Origin: Bdellovibrio sp.
GTDB lineage: Bacteria; Bdellovibrionota; Bdellovibrionia; Bdellovibrionales; Bdellovibrionaceae
Assembly: GCA_019104905.1 (NCBI GenBank)
Contig: JAHRXB010000313.1
Location: 1 to 11,024, forward strand
Reading direction: 5' to 3'
Length of the DNA: 11,024 nt
Positions 1-6,613 of the stretch are shown here, piece by piece. The notes beneath the pieces were generated by a model that saw only the letters and a program-made list of their open reading frames with translations, was not told the DNA's origin and did not search any database. The translations under genes and the position numbers were made by a program. The first letter of the stretch is position 1, and every line of letters starts with the position of its first letter.

Positions 1-23
1 CCCTGCGGTAGGCCTGGGTTCCA

Positions 24-52
24 TTGACATCTCGGGGACCTTGGAATTAGAT
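24..52 (+). promoter_or_regulatory. Possible sigma-70-type promoter upstream of the metal-efflux cluster
   Basis: A perfect TTGACA occurs at 24-29 and, 17 bp further on, TTAGAT at 47-52, a modest match to TATAAT. Transcription would begin close to 59, which is the preferred GTG start of the first gene, so the message would be nearly leaderless or translation would begin further in. No clear dyad of the MerR type is visible between the two hexamers. The left edge of the window is only 23 bp away, so the end of an upstream gene cannot be excluded here. This is a pattern match only. Confidence 0.3.
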
Positions 53-58
53 AAAGAT

Positions 59-436
59 GTGAAGAAGAGTTATATCACATCTCTTTTTGTGTTTTTCATG
101 GTGGCGGTTTTCTGCCTTCCTAGTCTTGCGCGCATCGCAGAACATTGCCCTCCTTCAGTCTCCGAACACCACGAACATCAACATATCAGTCAACACACAG
201 ATGCTGACGGTGACTCGTTCGATCTCGCCGCCAAAAAAGACTCCTCGTCTCCGGAAAAACATGACTGCCGCTGCCCCGCTCATCGCACTAGTTGCTGTCA
301 ATTGACCTACTCTCCGGACAACACCAATCAGTCTTTATCTTTGTCCTTAAGAGTTTCCGCTTCCTACTCTGAAGCTTTATTCAGAATCAAGCCAGGCCCC
401 GATCTTGAGGGCCCTTTCCAGCCTCCCCGAGCTTAA
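59..436 (+). CDS. Small secreted His/Cys-rich protein, putative periplasmic metal-binding accessory of the efflux cluster
   Basis: I do not recognise a named family. From a GTG start at 59 the protein has 125 residues. It begins with two lysines, then a hydrophobic stretch (about 8-24) ending in Leu-Ala, which reads as a Sec signal peptide or membrane anchor. The mature part has a His cluster (H29, H37, H38, H40, H42, H46), an acidic DADGD run, and a second potential metal site with H68, C70, C72, H75, C79 and C80. The tail is Pro-rich (GPFQPPRA). Small His-rich secreted proteins ending in a short Pro-rich tail, such as CzcI, are known at the head of RND metal-efflux operons; similarity to them is by position and style only. 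The gene lies 72 bp upstream of the RND permease on the same strand. The start is uncertain: TTG at 41 would add six residues, neither start has a good Shine-Dalgarno, and the frame is open to the window edge. Confidence 0.6.
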   Translation: MKKSYITSLFVFFMVAVFCLPSLARIAEHCPPSVSEHHEHQHISQHTDADGDSFDLAAKKDSSSPEKHDCRCPAHRTSCCQLTYSPDNTNQSLSLSLRVSASYSEALFRIKPGPDLEGPFQPPRA

Positions 437-459
437 TTAGGCTCCTTCAAAGCGCAGGC

Positions 460-489
460 TTGAACTGCATTTTCTCATACATTTTATTT
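460..489 (+). promoter_or_regulatory. Possible secondary promoter before the RND permease gene
   Basis: In the 72-bp gap between the small His/Cys protein and the permease there is TTGAAC at 460-465 and an AT-rich block whose TTTATT at 484-489 lies 18 bp away. The block (about 471-498) is clearly more AT-rich than the surrounding genes. It could give the permease, adaptor-domain protein and channel their own transcript, or simply be a spacer. The match to consensus is weak. Confidence 0.22.
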
Positions 490-508
490 ATATTCATTTG
501 AGGCTTAT

Positions 509-3500
509 ATGCTAAATGCCATTATTCGCTATGCCCTGAACCATCGGCTGCTCGTTGTCGTCATCACAGCCTTTATTATCGTCTATGGAGCTCTCGCCAT
601 CCGAGACCTCCCCGTCGATGTTTTTCCTGACGTTACCAAACCCACTGTCACAATCATGACCGAATCCCACGGCATGGCGCCGGAAGAGGTTGAGACCCGT
701 GTCACCTTTCCGATTGAGTCCTTCCTCAACGGCCTTCCGGGAGTCGAGAGAATTCGTTCTCAATCCGGAATCGGACTTTCCGCTATCTATGTCGAGTTTG
801 AGTGGGGCACGGATATCTACCGCAACCGCCAACTGGTCCAAGAAAAACTCAATCTCGCCAAGGAACGACTTCCTCGCAATGTCGAGCCCGTCATGGGCCC
901 CATTGGCTCCTTAATGGGGCAGATTCAACAGATTGCCGTGACCTCAGAAAGTAAAGACGTCGGCCCCATGGAACTTCGAACTCTGGCCGAATGGGTGCTT
1001 CGTCCTCGCCTGATGACGATCCCCGGAGTTGCTCAAGTCATTTCCATCGGCGGAGGCCTTAAGCAATATCAAATTCAGGTCTCTGCTGAAAAACTCAATC
1101 GCTTCCAACTGTCCATTGATCAAATCGACAAGGAACTTGCCAAAATCAGTCAAAACACCACGGGTGGATTTCTTGAAAAGGACAGCCAAGAGTTTCTAGT
1201 TCGCAATATCGGCATCATCGAATCCATTGATGATATCAAAGATACTTTAATCGGACTTCACTTCGGTCGCCCCGTCTTTGTCAAAGATATCGCCGAAGTT
1301 AAAGAAGCACCTCGCCTCAAACGCGGAGACGGAAGCTTTAACGGAAAACCTTCGGTTGTCATGACCATCCAAAAGCAACCCGGAGCCGACACTATTCGCA
1401 TGACTCGCGCCATTGAAAAGGCCATTGAAGAGGTCAAACCTTCACTGCCCCAAGGAGTCATCGTCAACCCCAACGTCTTTAAACAAGCGGATTTCATTGA
1501 GGCCTCTATTTCCGGCATCAAGGGAAAGCTGAAGTTTGGAACCGTCTTGGTTTTCATCATCCTGTTCGTTTTTCTGGCGAACCTACGTATGTCCGTCATT
1601 ACGTTGACAGCCATCCCAGTTTCCTTTTTAGTCACCGCCATCGTCTTTAAATTTTTCGGTCTGAGCGTCAACACGATGACACTCGGAGGACTGGCCATCG
1701 CCATCGGAGAACTCGTCGATGACTCCATCGTCGACGTTGAAAACGTTTTCCGACGTCTAAGAGAAAACGCGCAGTTGGCATCCCCACGGCCATTTCTTCG
1801 TGTGATTTATGAAGCCTCCAGCGAGATTCGAAACTCCATCGTTCTGGCCACGGTGATCATTGCTTTGGTGTTCCTGCCTCTGTTTAACCTCACAGGACTA
1901 GAGGGGCGACTCTTTGCTCCTCTCGGCGTCGCCTATATCACTTCTTTGATTGCCTCGTTGGTCGTATCCCTCACACTCACTCCTGTTCTTTGCTCTTACT
2001 TTCTAAAAGGAAAACTGCAAGAGCATCATGACACTCGCTTTGTGGTCTGGCTTAAAAACCTAGATCGCAAAGTCCTGGAGTGGTCACTTCCTCGCGCCAA
2101 CATCGTTTTGGGTGGTTCGATTGTTTTGTTTGTCATCTCTGTCGCGTTGGTTCCCCTGATGGGCCGAGACTTTCTGCCCAAGTTCAACGAAGGAACGGCG
2201 GTCATTTCAGTGATCGCACCTCCTGGAATCAGTCTGAGTGAATCTGGCCACCTGGGAAAGAAAGCGGAAGAAATCATACTTTCCGTTTCAGATGTCAAAT
2301 CCGTCTCTCGCCGAACGGGGCGCGCAGAACTTGATGAACATGCCATGGGTGTCAACGTCAGTGAAATCGACGTCGACTTTCACCCCAACAGTCGGCCACG
2401 CGAACTCGTCCTCAATGAAATTCGCGATAAGCTTAAAGAATCCCTACCCGAAGCTGGGGTGAACGCGGGTCAACCTATCGCGCATTTGATTGATCACATG
2501 CTTTCGGGTGTCAGCGCCGCGATTGCGATTAAAATCTTTGGCCCGGATCTGACTACGCTTCGAGAAAAAGCCATGGACTTAGAGGCCGCGATCAAAGGCA
2601 CACCAGGCTTGGTGGATCTTAAGATCGAAAGCCAGGGCCTTATCCCTCAGGTCAAAATCCACGTTCTTCGCGACGATGCCGCCCGCTACGGCCTCAACCC
2701 CGGGGAAATTACGACCTTGCTTGAAGCCGCTTTCAACGGGGAAACTGTTGCTGAAGTCATTGACGACACGAAGATCTATGACGTCTTCTTTCAGTTTGAT
2801 GAGTCCTCAAGAGCCAGCATCGAGAAAATGCAAAAGACAGTTTTAAAGATTATGCCGGATGGAAGAAAAGTCCTTCTGGAACAAGTGGCCGACGTCTATG
2901 AGTCAACGGGCCCCAATGAAATCAACCGTGAAAATGGTCAACGCCGCATCGTCATCAGTGCCAACGTTAGCGGGCGCGATCTGGGAAGTTTGATTGAAGA
3001 GATTCAAAAAAGAGTTTCAGAAAAGGTTTCCCTGCCAGAAGGATATTACGTCGTTTATGGTGGCCAATTTGAAAGTCAGAAGAGTGCCACACAAAAGATT
3101 CTCATCTTCAGCGTCATATCCATCTTAGGAATCGCTCTGGTCCTCTGGTCTCACTTCCATTCCAAAACCATCGCAGCCCAGATCATGGTCACAATCCCTC
3201 TGGCCTTTATCGGAGGTATCATTTTACTTTTCTTCACAGATCGTTCTTTGACCGTGGCAAGCCTGGTCGGCTTCATCACACTGTGTGGTATGGCGTCTCG
3301 TAATAGCATCATGATGATTTCCCACTATCTGCATTTGATGAAGTACGAGGGAGAAAAGTTCTCTAAAGAAATGATCATCCGAGGCTCCCAAGAACGTTTA
3401 ATCCCGGTGATGATGACGGCCTTTGTGGCGGCTTTGGCACTGCTGCCCCTGGTTTTTGCCAAGGGCCAACCTGGCAGTGAAATCCTTCACCCCGTGGCGG

Positions 3501-3631
3501 TGGTGATTGTCGGTGGACTTATCAGCTCCACACTTCTCGACATCATCGTCACACCAGCCTTGTTCTATCGTATCGGAAAGAAGTCAGCGGAAAACTATAT
3601 TGACGACACCAAACAAAATGAGAGGGTTTAA
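509..3631 (+). CDS. Heavy-metal efflux RND transporter permease, CzcA/CusA (HME-RND) family
   Basis: This is an inner-membrane proton/metal antiporter expected to work as a trimer and to export metal ions across the cell envelope. Length (1040 aa) is normal for the family. TM1 lies at about 14-31, a large periplasmic porter loop follows, TM2-TM6 lie at about 343-498, TM7 at about 530-552, a second periplasmic loop follows, and TM8-TM12 lie at about 864-1020. Family motifs include the N-terminal DLPVDVFPDV and, in TM4, GGLAIAIGELVDDSIVDVEN with D404, D405, D409 and E411; D404 and E411 match the proton-relay Asp and Glu of CzcA. The AIG form resembles CusA rather than the DFG form of CzcA, but the Met residues that bind Cu/Ag in CusA appear absent (V/S-rich EGTAVISVIAPPG, and VNVSE near 615). 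The metal is therefore unresolved; a divalent cation is my guess. The ATG has a TGAGG Shine-Dalgarno at 499-503. It is followed after 3 nt by the next gene. Confidence 0.95.
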   Translation: MLNAIIRYALNHRLLVVVITAFIIVYGALAIRDLPVDVFPDVTKPTVTIMTESHGMAPEEVETRVTFPIESFLNGLPGVERIRSQSGIGLSAIYVEFEWGTDIYRNRQLVQEKLNLAKERLPRNVEPVMGPIGSLMGQIQQIAVTSESKDVGPMELRTLAEWVLRPRLMTIPGVAQVISIGGGLKQYQIQVSAEKLNRFQLSIDQIDKELAKISQNTTGGFLEKDSQEFLVRNIGIIESIDDIKDTLIGLHFGRPVFVKDIAEVKEAPRLKRGDGSFNGKPSVVMTIQKQPGADTIRMTRAIEKAIEEVKPSLPQGVIVNPNVFKQADFIEASISGIKGKLKFGTVLVFIILFVFLANLRMSVITLTAIPVSFLVTAIVFKFFGLSVNTMTLGGLAIAIGELVDDSIVDVENVFRRLRENAQLASPRPFLRVIYEASSEIRNSIVLATVIIALVFLPLFNLTGLEGRLFAPLGVAYITSLIASLVVSLTLTPVLCSYFLKGKLQEHHDTRFVVWLKNLDRKVLEWSLPRANIVLGGSIVLFVISVALVPLMGRDFLPKFNEGTAVISVIAPPGISLSESGHLGKKAEEIILSVSDVKSVSRRTGRAELDEHAMGVNVSEIDVDFHPNSRPRELVLNEIRDKLKESLPEAGVNAGQPIAHLIDHMLSGVSAAIAIKIFGPDLTTLREKAMDLEAAIKGTPGLVDLKIESQGLIPQVKIHVLRDDAARYGLNPGEITTLLEAAFNGETVAEVIDDTKIYDVFFQFDESSRASIEKMQKTVLKIMPDGRKVLLEQVADVYESTGPNEINRENGQRRIVISANVSGRDLGSLIEEIQKRVSEKVSLPEGYYVVYGGQFESQKSATQKILIFSVISILGIALVLWSHFHSKTIAAQIMVTIPLAFIGGIILLFFTDRSLTVASLVGFITLCGMASRNSIMMISHYLHLMKYEGEKFSKEMIIRGSQERLIPVMMTAFVAALALLPLVFAKGQPGSEILHPVAVVIVGGLISSTLLDIIVTPALFYRIGKKSAENYIDDTKQNERV

Positions 3632-3634
3632 CCT

Positions 3635-4051
3635 ATGAAAAATCTAACTTTTGCAACCATCATCGCTTTGACAATGACATTTTCAACAACATGGGCTCAC
3701 GAAGGCCATGATCATGATGCTCCTAAAAAAATTCAAGCCCCCAAAGGAGGCGTCCTTAAGGGCACTGAAAGTTTCAACGTTGAAGTTGTCTCCAAGGGCA
3801 AGGACCTGAAAGTGTACTTCTATGATTTGGAAATGAAACCCAAAGACATTCAAAACTATAAGATTAATGCTAAGATCGAACTGCCTCGCAATAAAAAAAC
3901 GGACACAATGACCTTTAAAGCAAGCAGCAACTTCCTTGAGGGCAGCTATGACGCCAAAGGGGCTCATCGCTATACCTTGATACTCGACGTCTTGGCTCCG
4001 GAAGCGGGTCATCCCGACACGCTAAAGTTCACTATTGAACCTCGAAAGTAA
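3635..4051 (+). CDS. Small periplasmic protein resembling a stand-alone CzcB-type N-terminal accessory domain
   Basis: The 138-residue product has a clear Sec signal peptide (1-21, ending in Thr-Thr-Trp-Ala). Cleavage there would leave a mature protein starting HEGHDHD, a probable metal-binding N-terminus. Next comes PKGGVLKGTESFNVEV, then KVYFYDLEMKP, then a beta-rich stretch with FLEG and YTLILDV. This order (P-GG-L, F-VEV, L-VY-YD, KP, LEG, Y/F-hydrophobic) resembles the extra N-terminal domain seen in some CzcB-like membrane-fusion proteins. The hairpin, lipoyl and barrel domains of an adaptor are missing, and no frameshift is evident because the ORF ends cleanly in TAA. A GAGAGGG Shine-Dalgarno at 3620-3626 sits 8 nt before the ATG. 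It lies 3 nt after the permease and 7 nt before the channel gene, so it is very likely part of the pump operon, as a metal chaperone or a regulator of pump assembly. The domain assignment is from memory and is an inference. Confidence 0.85.
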   Translation: MKNLTFATIIALTMTFSTTWAHEGHDHDAPKKIQAPKGGVLKGTESFNVEVVSKGKDLKVYFYDLEMKPKDIQNYKINAKIELPRNKKTDTMTFKASSNFLEGSYDAKGAHRYTLILDVLAPEAGHPDTLKFTIEPRK

Positions 4052-4058
4052 GGTTGTC

Positions 4059-5318
4059 ATGAAAAGACTATTTCTAAAACTATCCATTCTCGCACAGGTC
4101 TTAGCACCGACACAGGTCCTCGCTGAACCTGTGTCCATCACCTCGGAAGCTTTGCGCAGTTTACTGGATGCCAAAAATATCAGAGTCTCTTCCGCTAAAT
4201 TGAGTCAAGAAGCGGCTCAAGAAAGAGAAGGCTCCCTGGGAAGATCTTTCCTGCCCTCCCTTGAATTGCATGGCGCCCAAGAAAGCTTCAAAGTCGGCAA
4301 CGAAGAACAGAAATCTCAACCCACCTACGGTGCCGAAATTAAGGCCAATCTTTATAACGGCGGAAAGGATCAGATCGAAAGTGACATTCGTCGTTTGGAA
4401 ACAACCAAACGTTCATCGCAGTCAAAGAAGATCCTCGCTGAGGAACTTGAAAAAGCTCGGACCACCTATTGGGAGCTTCGTTACCTTCAAGAGAAAATGC
4501 TTCTTCTGAAGGACACTCTCGCTGTCAACCAACAAAATCTCAACGCCGCTCTTCGACGGATCAAAAGCGGAGTGGCCACGGATTCGGATCGTTTTGAGTT
4601 TGAAATGAAAGATGTCGATCTCAAGAGGGAGCTGGCCGAGCTTGAGGTGCAAATTCAGAACAACACGAGAATTCTAACGCTCCTCTTGGGACTTTCCGAA
4701 GGCACGGTTCTCTCTTTTCCCGAAAAGCTCTCCCATGACCATGACTATGAAGTGTCTTTGAAATACACGGACAAGGATCATGAGTTTCAATACAAAGAAA
4801 CTCAGATTCAGGCCGAACAAGACACCTTAGCAGCGAAAAGCCAACACCGGGAATGGTGGCCCAAGCTGGATGCCTATGCTTCCTACAACCAGTTCAACGA
4901 ACGCGAAGAAGACAGGATAGATGCCAGCGACCGCACCGAATCGGTCGTGGGTTTGCGCCTCTCGATCAGTCTTCCCAACGGCTTTGAATCACGTCGAGAA
5001 GCCGCCGCCAAACTCAAAGAATCACAGGCCTCTCAAGCCCTGTCGATTTTTGCCAAGCAAGAGATCGAAGCCAATCTCAAGGGGGAAATTGCGGAGCTGC
5101 GAGTGATGCACGATCAGGCCCATGAAGCTGAAGAAAACATCCTGCGATCCGAGCGCTATTACAAGCTGACCCAGTCCGAGTACGCTCGCGGAGTTAAAAA
5201 CTCTCCGGATGTTTTGGGGGCTTCTGAAAAGCTCTTTGATATGAAGAACAAACGACTGGAAATTCTTAAGAAGTTCCAGGTGGCCAAAGCCCACGTTCTC
5301 TTAAAGATCGGCAAGTAG
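4059..5318 (+). CDS. TolC/CzcC-like outer membrane efflux protein (OEP family)
   Basis: This is the probable outer-membrane exit duct of the metal pump, expected to act as a trimer with an alpha-helical periplasmic tunnel. The 419-residue protein has a Sec signal peptide (about 1-22, ending LAEP) and no lipobox; no cysteine is present. The two-fold OEP repeat is visible. Each half has a strand segment starting FLPSLELHG or WWPKLDAYAS, then a strand ending NLYNGG or SLPNGF, then long charged helices. The matching helix-turn motifs are RRIKSGVATDSD and EYARGVKNSPD. An insertion SHDHDYE (225-231) may touch metal. The ATG at 4059 is preferred over an upstream in-frame TTG at 4035. That TTG would overlap the previous gene and put eight extra residues before the signal peptide, while the ATG has TAAGG at 4049-4053. 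The gene is last in the unit and is followed by a strong terminator. Confidence 0.92.
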   Translation: MKRLFLKLSILAQVLAPTQVLAEPVSITSEALRSLLDAKNIRVSSAKLSQEAAQEREGSLGRSFLPSLELHGAQESFKVGNEEQKSQPTYGAEIKANLYNGGKDQIESDIRRLETTKRSSQSKKILAEELEKARTTYWELRYLQEKMLLLKDTLAVNQQNLNAALRRIKSGVATDSDRFEFEMKDVDLKRELAELEVQIQNNTRILTLLLGLSEGTVLSFPEKLSHDHDYEVSLKYTDKDHEFQYKETQIQAEQDTLAAKSQHREWWPKLDAYASYNQFNEREEDRIDASDRTESVVGLRLSISLPNGFESRREAAAKLKESQASQALSIFAKQEIEANLKGEIAELRVMHDQAHEAEENILRSERYYKLTQSEYARGVKNSPDVLGASEKLFDMKNKRLEILKKFQVAKAHVLLKIGK

Positions 5319-5338
5319 CTTTCACAGTATCAAAAAAT

Positions 5339-5371
5339 AAAAAACCCAAGGAGCAATTCCTTGGGTTTTTT
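5339..5371. terminator. Bidirectional Rho-independent terminator
   Basis: A 14-bp perfect stem pairs 5339-5352 (six A, CCC, AA, GG, A) with 5358-5371 (T, CC, TT, GGG, six T) around a five-base loop GCAAT. The outer A:T tracts supply a U-run on either strand. It lies between the converging ends of the efflux channel gene (ending 5318) and the outer-membrane barrel gene (ending 5396), so it should terminate both transcripts. Confidence 0.93.
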
Positions 5372-5395
5372 CGTTTTCCAGATTTTTTGTCTTTA

Positions 5396-6400
5396 TTAGA
5401 ACAAATTGATATTGGCAGAGAGAGCCACATTCGTGCGGTCTGCTCTGATATCTTTCGGCGTAAACTGAATGTTCGGATAAAGGTAGATATCACGCGTGAT
5501 GGAAATACCCGTTCCTACAGATTGATAAGGCTCAATCTGAACGTTGTCATCATATCCCTCGTAACGAGAAAATTGGAAGTATCCAAAAACCGTTCTGAAA
5601 GAGTAACGATCATTGAATGAGTACTGAAGGAAAGGGAAAAGCCCCGCCGTCATATCGGTACGCTTATAAAGACCCGCCTTCATGCGTTTCACAATCGCCG
5701 CATCCGTTACGTCCCCAGTATAGAAGCTTTTACCAATCGTTAAGCTGGTTCCACCAGTCCAACCAGAGTTTCCAAGATTCGCTAGGATCGTCTGGCTAAA
5801 ACTCGCCGCCCCGAAAGTCTTCGTGATGTTTACAGAGTCTGAGTCTGTCGCGTGGCTGTAGGTGAAGCTTGAAATCATTTGTGAATCCCACGCGCGATAA
5901 CCGCGGCTCCATCCCAAATACGGAGTGGAAACTTCATAACGAGAAAGGCTTCCAGATCTACCGGTACGAGTGTCTTGAGCTGGCTTTGTGATATCACCAT
6001 GCAAAGGATCAATAACAGTAATACCCGTTCCGAAGCTGAAGTTATCACGCTCACCCATGCGGTAGTTGATACCAACATCACCTGACAAAGAGGTCATAGA
6101 TTCAACAGAGGCCGAAGCACGGTAATTGGGACGTACACCACTGAAGGGCTCTTCAACAGAACCACCAGAATACGCCAAGCTTGATTTGAAGGACCAGCGG
6201 GATTTAGAACCCAACTGAGCTCTCATACGCGCATCCGTGATCTCTTTATCAATGTCGCTTTCTTTCTCTTCGCTCTTTTTTACTTCTTCCATTTTCAAGG
6301 TGCTGGAATTGGTCGTCGAAGTGCTGGATGACTGTGCCCACAAAGACACTGGAGACAACATCAGTCCTGTCGCGGCAATCAATAAAAGCTTATTATTCAT
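5396..6400 (-). CDS. Outer membrane beta-barrel protein of unknown function
   Basis: The 334-residue product has a Sec signal peptide (1-22, ending SLWA) and a Ser/Thr-rich and then charged linker (about 23-60: KMEEVKKSEEKESDIDKE). The rest is dominated by alternating hydrophobic/polar strands rich in Gly, Ser, Tyr and Phe (for example SFKSSLAYSGGSV, DVGINYRMG, NFSFGTGITV, YSFRTVFGYFQF). It ends SANINLF; a C-terminal Phe after alternating hydrophobics is the usual BAM-complex recognition signal. I infer an integral outer-membrane barrel, with the charged linker possibly periplasmic. No enzymatic motif is visible, and a porin, transporter or structural role cannot be told apart. The ATG is preceded on its strand by a GGGGAG Shine-Dalgarno (complement of about 6406-6411). 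It is monocistronic: convergent with the efflux operon through a shared terminator and divergent from the gene at 6614. Confidence 0.85.
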   Translation of the reverse strand: MNNKLLLIAATGLMLSPVSLWAQSSSTSTTNSSTLKMEEVKKSEEKESDIDKEITDARMRAQLGSKSRWSFKSSLAYSGGSVEEPFSGVRPNYRASASVESMTSLSGDVGINYRMGERDNFSFGTGITVIDPLHGDITKPAQDTRTGRSGSLSRYEVSTPYLGWSRGYRAWDSQMISSFTYSHATDSDSVNITKTFGAASFSQTILANLGNSGWTGGTSLTIGKSFYTGDVTDAAIVKRMKAGLYKRTDMTAGLFPFLQYSFNDRYSFRTVFGYFQFSRYEGYDDNVQIEPYQSVGTGISITRDIYLYPNIQFTPKDIRADRTNVALSANINLF

Positions 6401-6419
6401 TTTTTCTCCCCAAGTTAAA

Positions 6420-6473
6420 TGACCGCCAACGTCTTACCCCAGAATGAGAGACTGTGTCTATTTTTGACCGCCA
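6420..6473. repeat. Pair of 9-bp direct repeats (TGACCGCCA) bracketing a predicted promoter
   Basis: TGACCGCCA occurs at 6420-6428 and again at 6465-6473, with start points 45 bp apart. On the minus strand the upstream copy lies just before the predicted -35 of the barrel gene and the downstream copy lies just after its -10, near the expected transcription start. This arrangement would suit an operator bound by a dimer or by two proteins, but the repeat could be chance. Confidence 0.35.
6431..6460 (-). promoter_or_regulatory. Possible promoter of the outer-membrane barrel gene
   Basis: On the minus strand TAGACA (complement of 6455-6460) is five of six to TTGACA, and TAAGAC (complement of 6431-6436) is a weak -10, with an 18-bp spacer. 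The inferred leader to the ATG at 6400 would be about 25 nt and contains the GGGGAG ribosome binding site. It is flanked by the TGACCGCCA repeats. Confidence 0.35.
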
Positions 6474-6534
6474 CAGGGAAATAATGCCAGGAGGTGTCAA
6501 AAAGGTGGGCACCCGCCAGCCCCATTTTGTAAGT

Positions 6535-6549
6535 TTCCAGTTTCTGGGA
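6535..6549 (+). other. Short inverted repeat upstream of the small secreted protein gene
   Basis: TTCCAG (6535-6540) can pair with CTGGGA (6544-6549) around a TTT loop, with one G:T pair. It ends about 8 bp before the predicted -35 of the gene at 6614. It could be an operator half-site pair. It is too short to be a convincing terminator, and there is no gene on this strand that it would terminate. Confidence 0.2.
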
Positions 6550-6556
6550 CTTTGTT

Positions 6557-6586
6557 TTGTCCGGGTCTTTCCCCTCTGGGTATAAA
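6557..6586 (+). promoter_or_regulatory. Probable promoter of the small secreted protein gene
   Basis: TTGTCC at 6557-6562 and TATAAA at 6581-6586 are separated by 18 bp, giving a plausible sigma-70-type promoter. Transcription would begin around 6593, about 20 nt before the ATG at 6614. The leader contains a strong GGAGGGAAG ribosome binding site at 6602-6610. Confidence 0.5.
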
Positions 6587-6613
6587 AACGTATCTACCAA
6601 CGGAGGGAAGAAA

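Noticed and set aside
1..30. A possible divergent minus-strand gene starting with ATG at 30-28 and running off the left edge.
   Set aside because: Only ten codons are visible and the ribosome site is poor, so it cannot be told from chance.
1258..1728. A 156-codon open frame on the minus strand inside the RND permease gene.
   Set aside because: It is fully antisense to a strongly supported transporter, has a low-complexity Met/Thr/Arg-rich product, and shows no domain or ribosome site of note.
4035..4058. An upstream TTG start for the TolC-like gene.
   Set aside because: It would overlap the preceding gene and place charged residues ahead of the signal peptide; the ATG at 4059 has a better ribosome site.
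6506..6519. A GC-rich partly palindromic stretch (GGTGGGCACCC) followed on the minus strand by five T, considered as a terminator.
   Set aside because: Pairing leaves a loop of about two bases and only a four-pair stem, and no minus-strand gene ends there.
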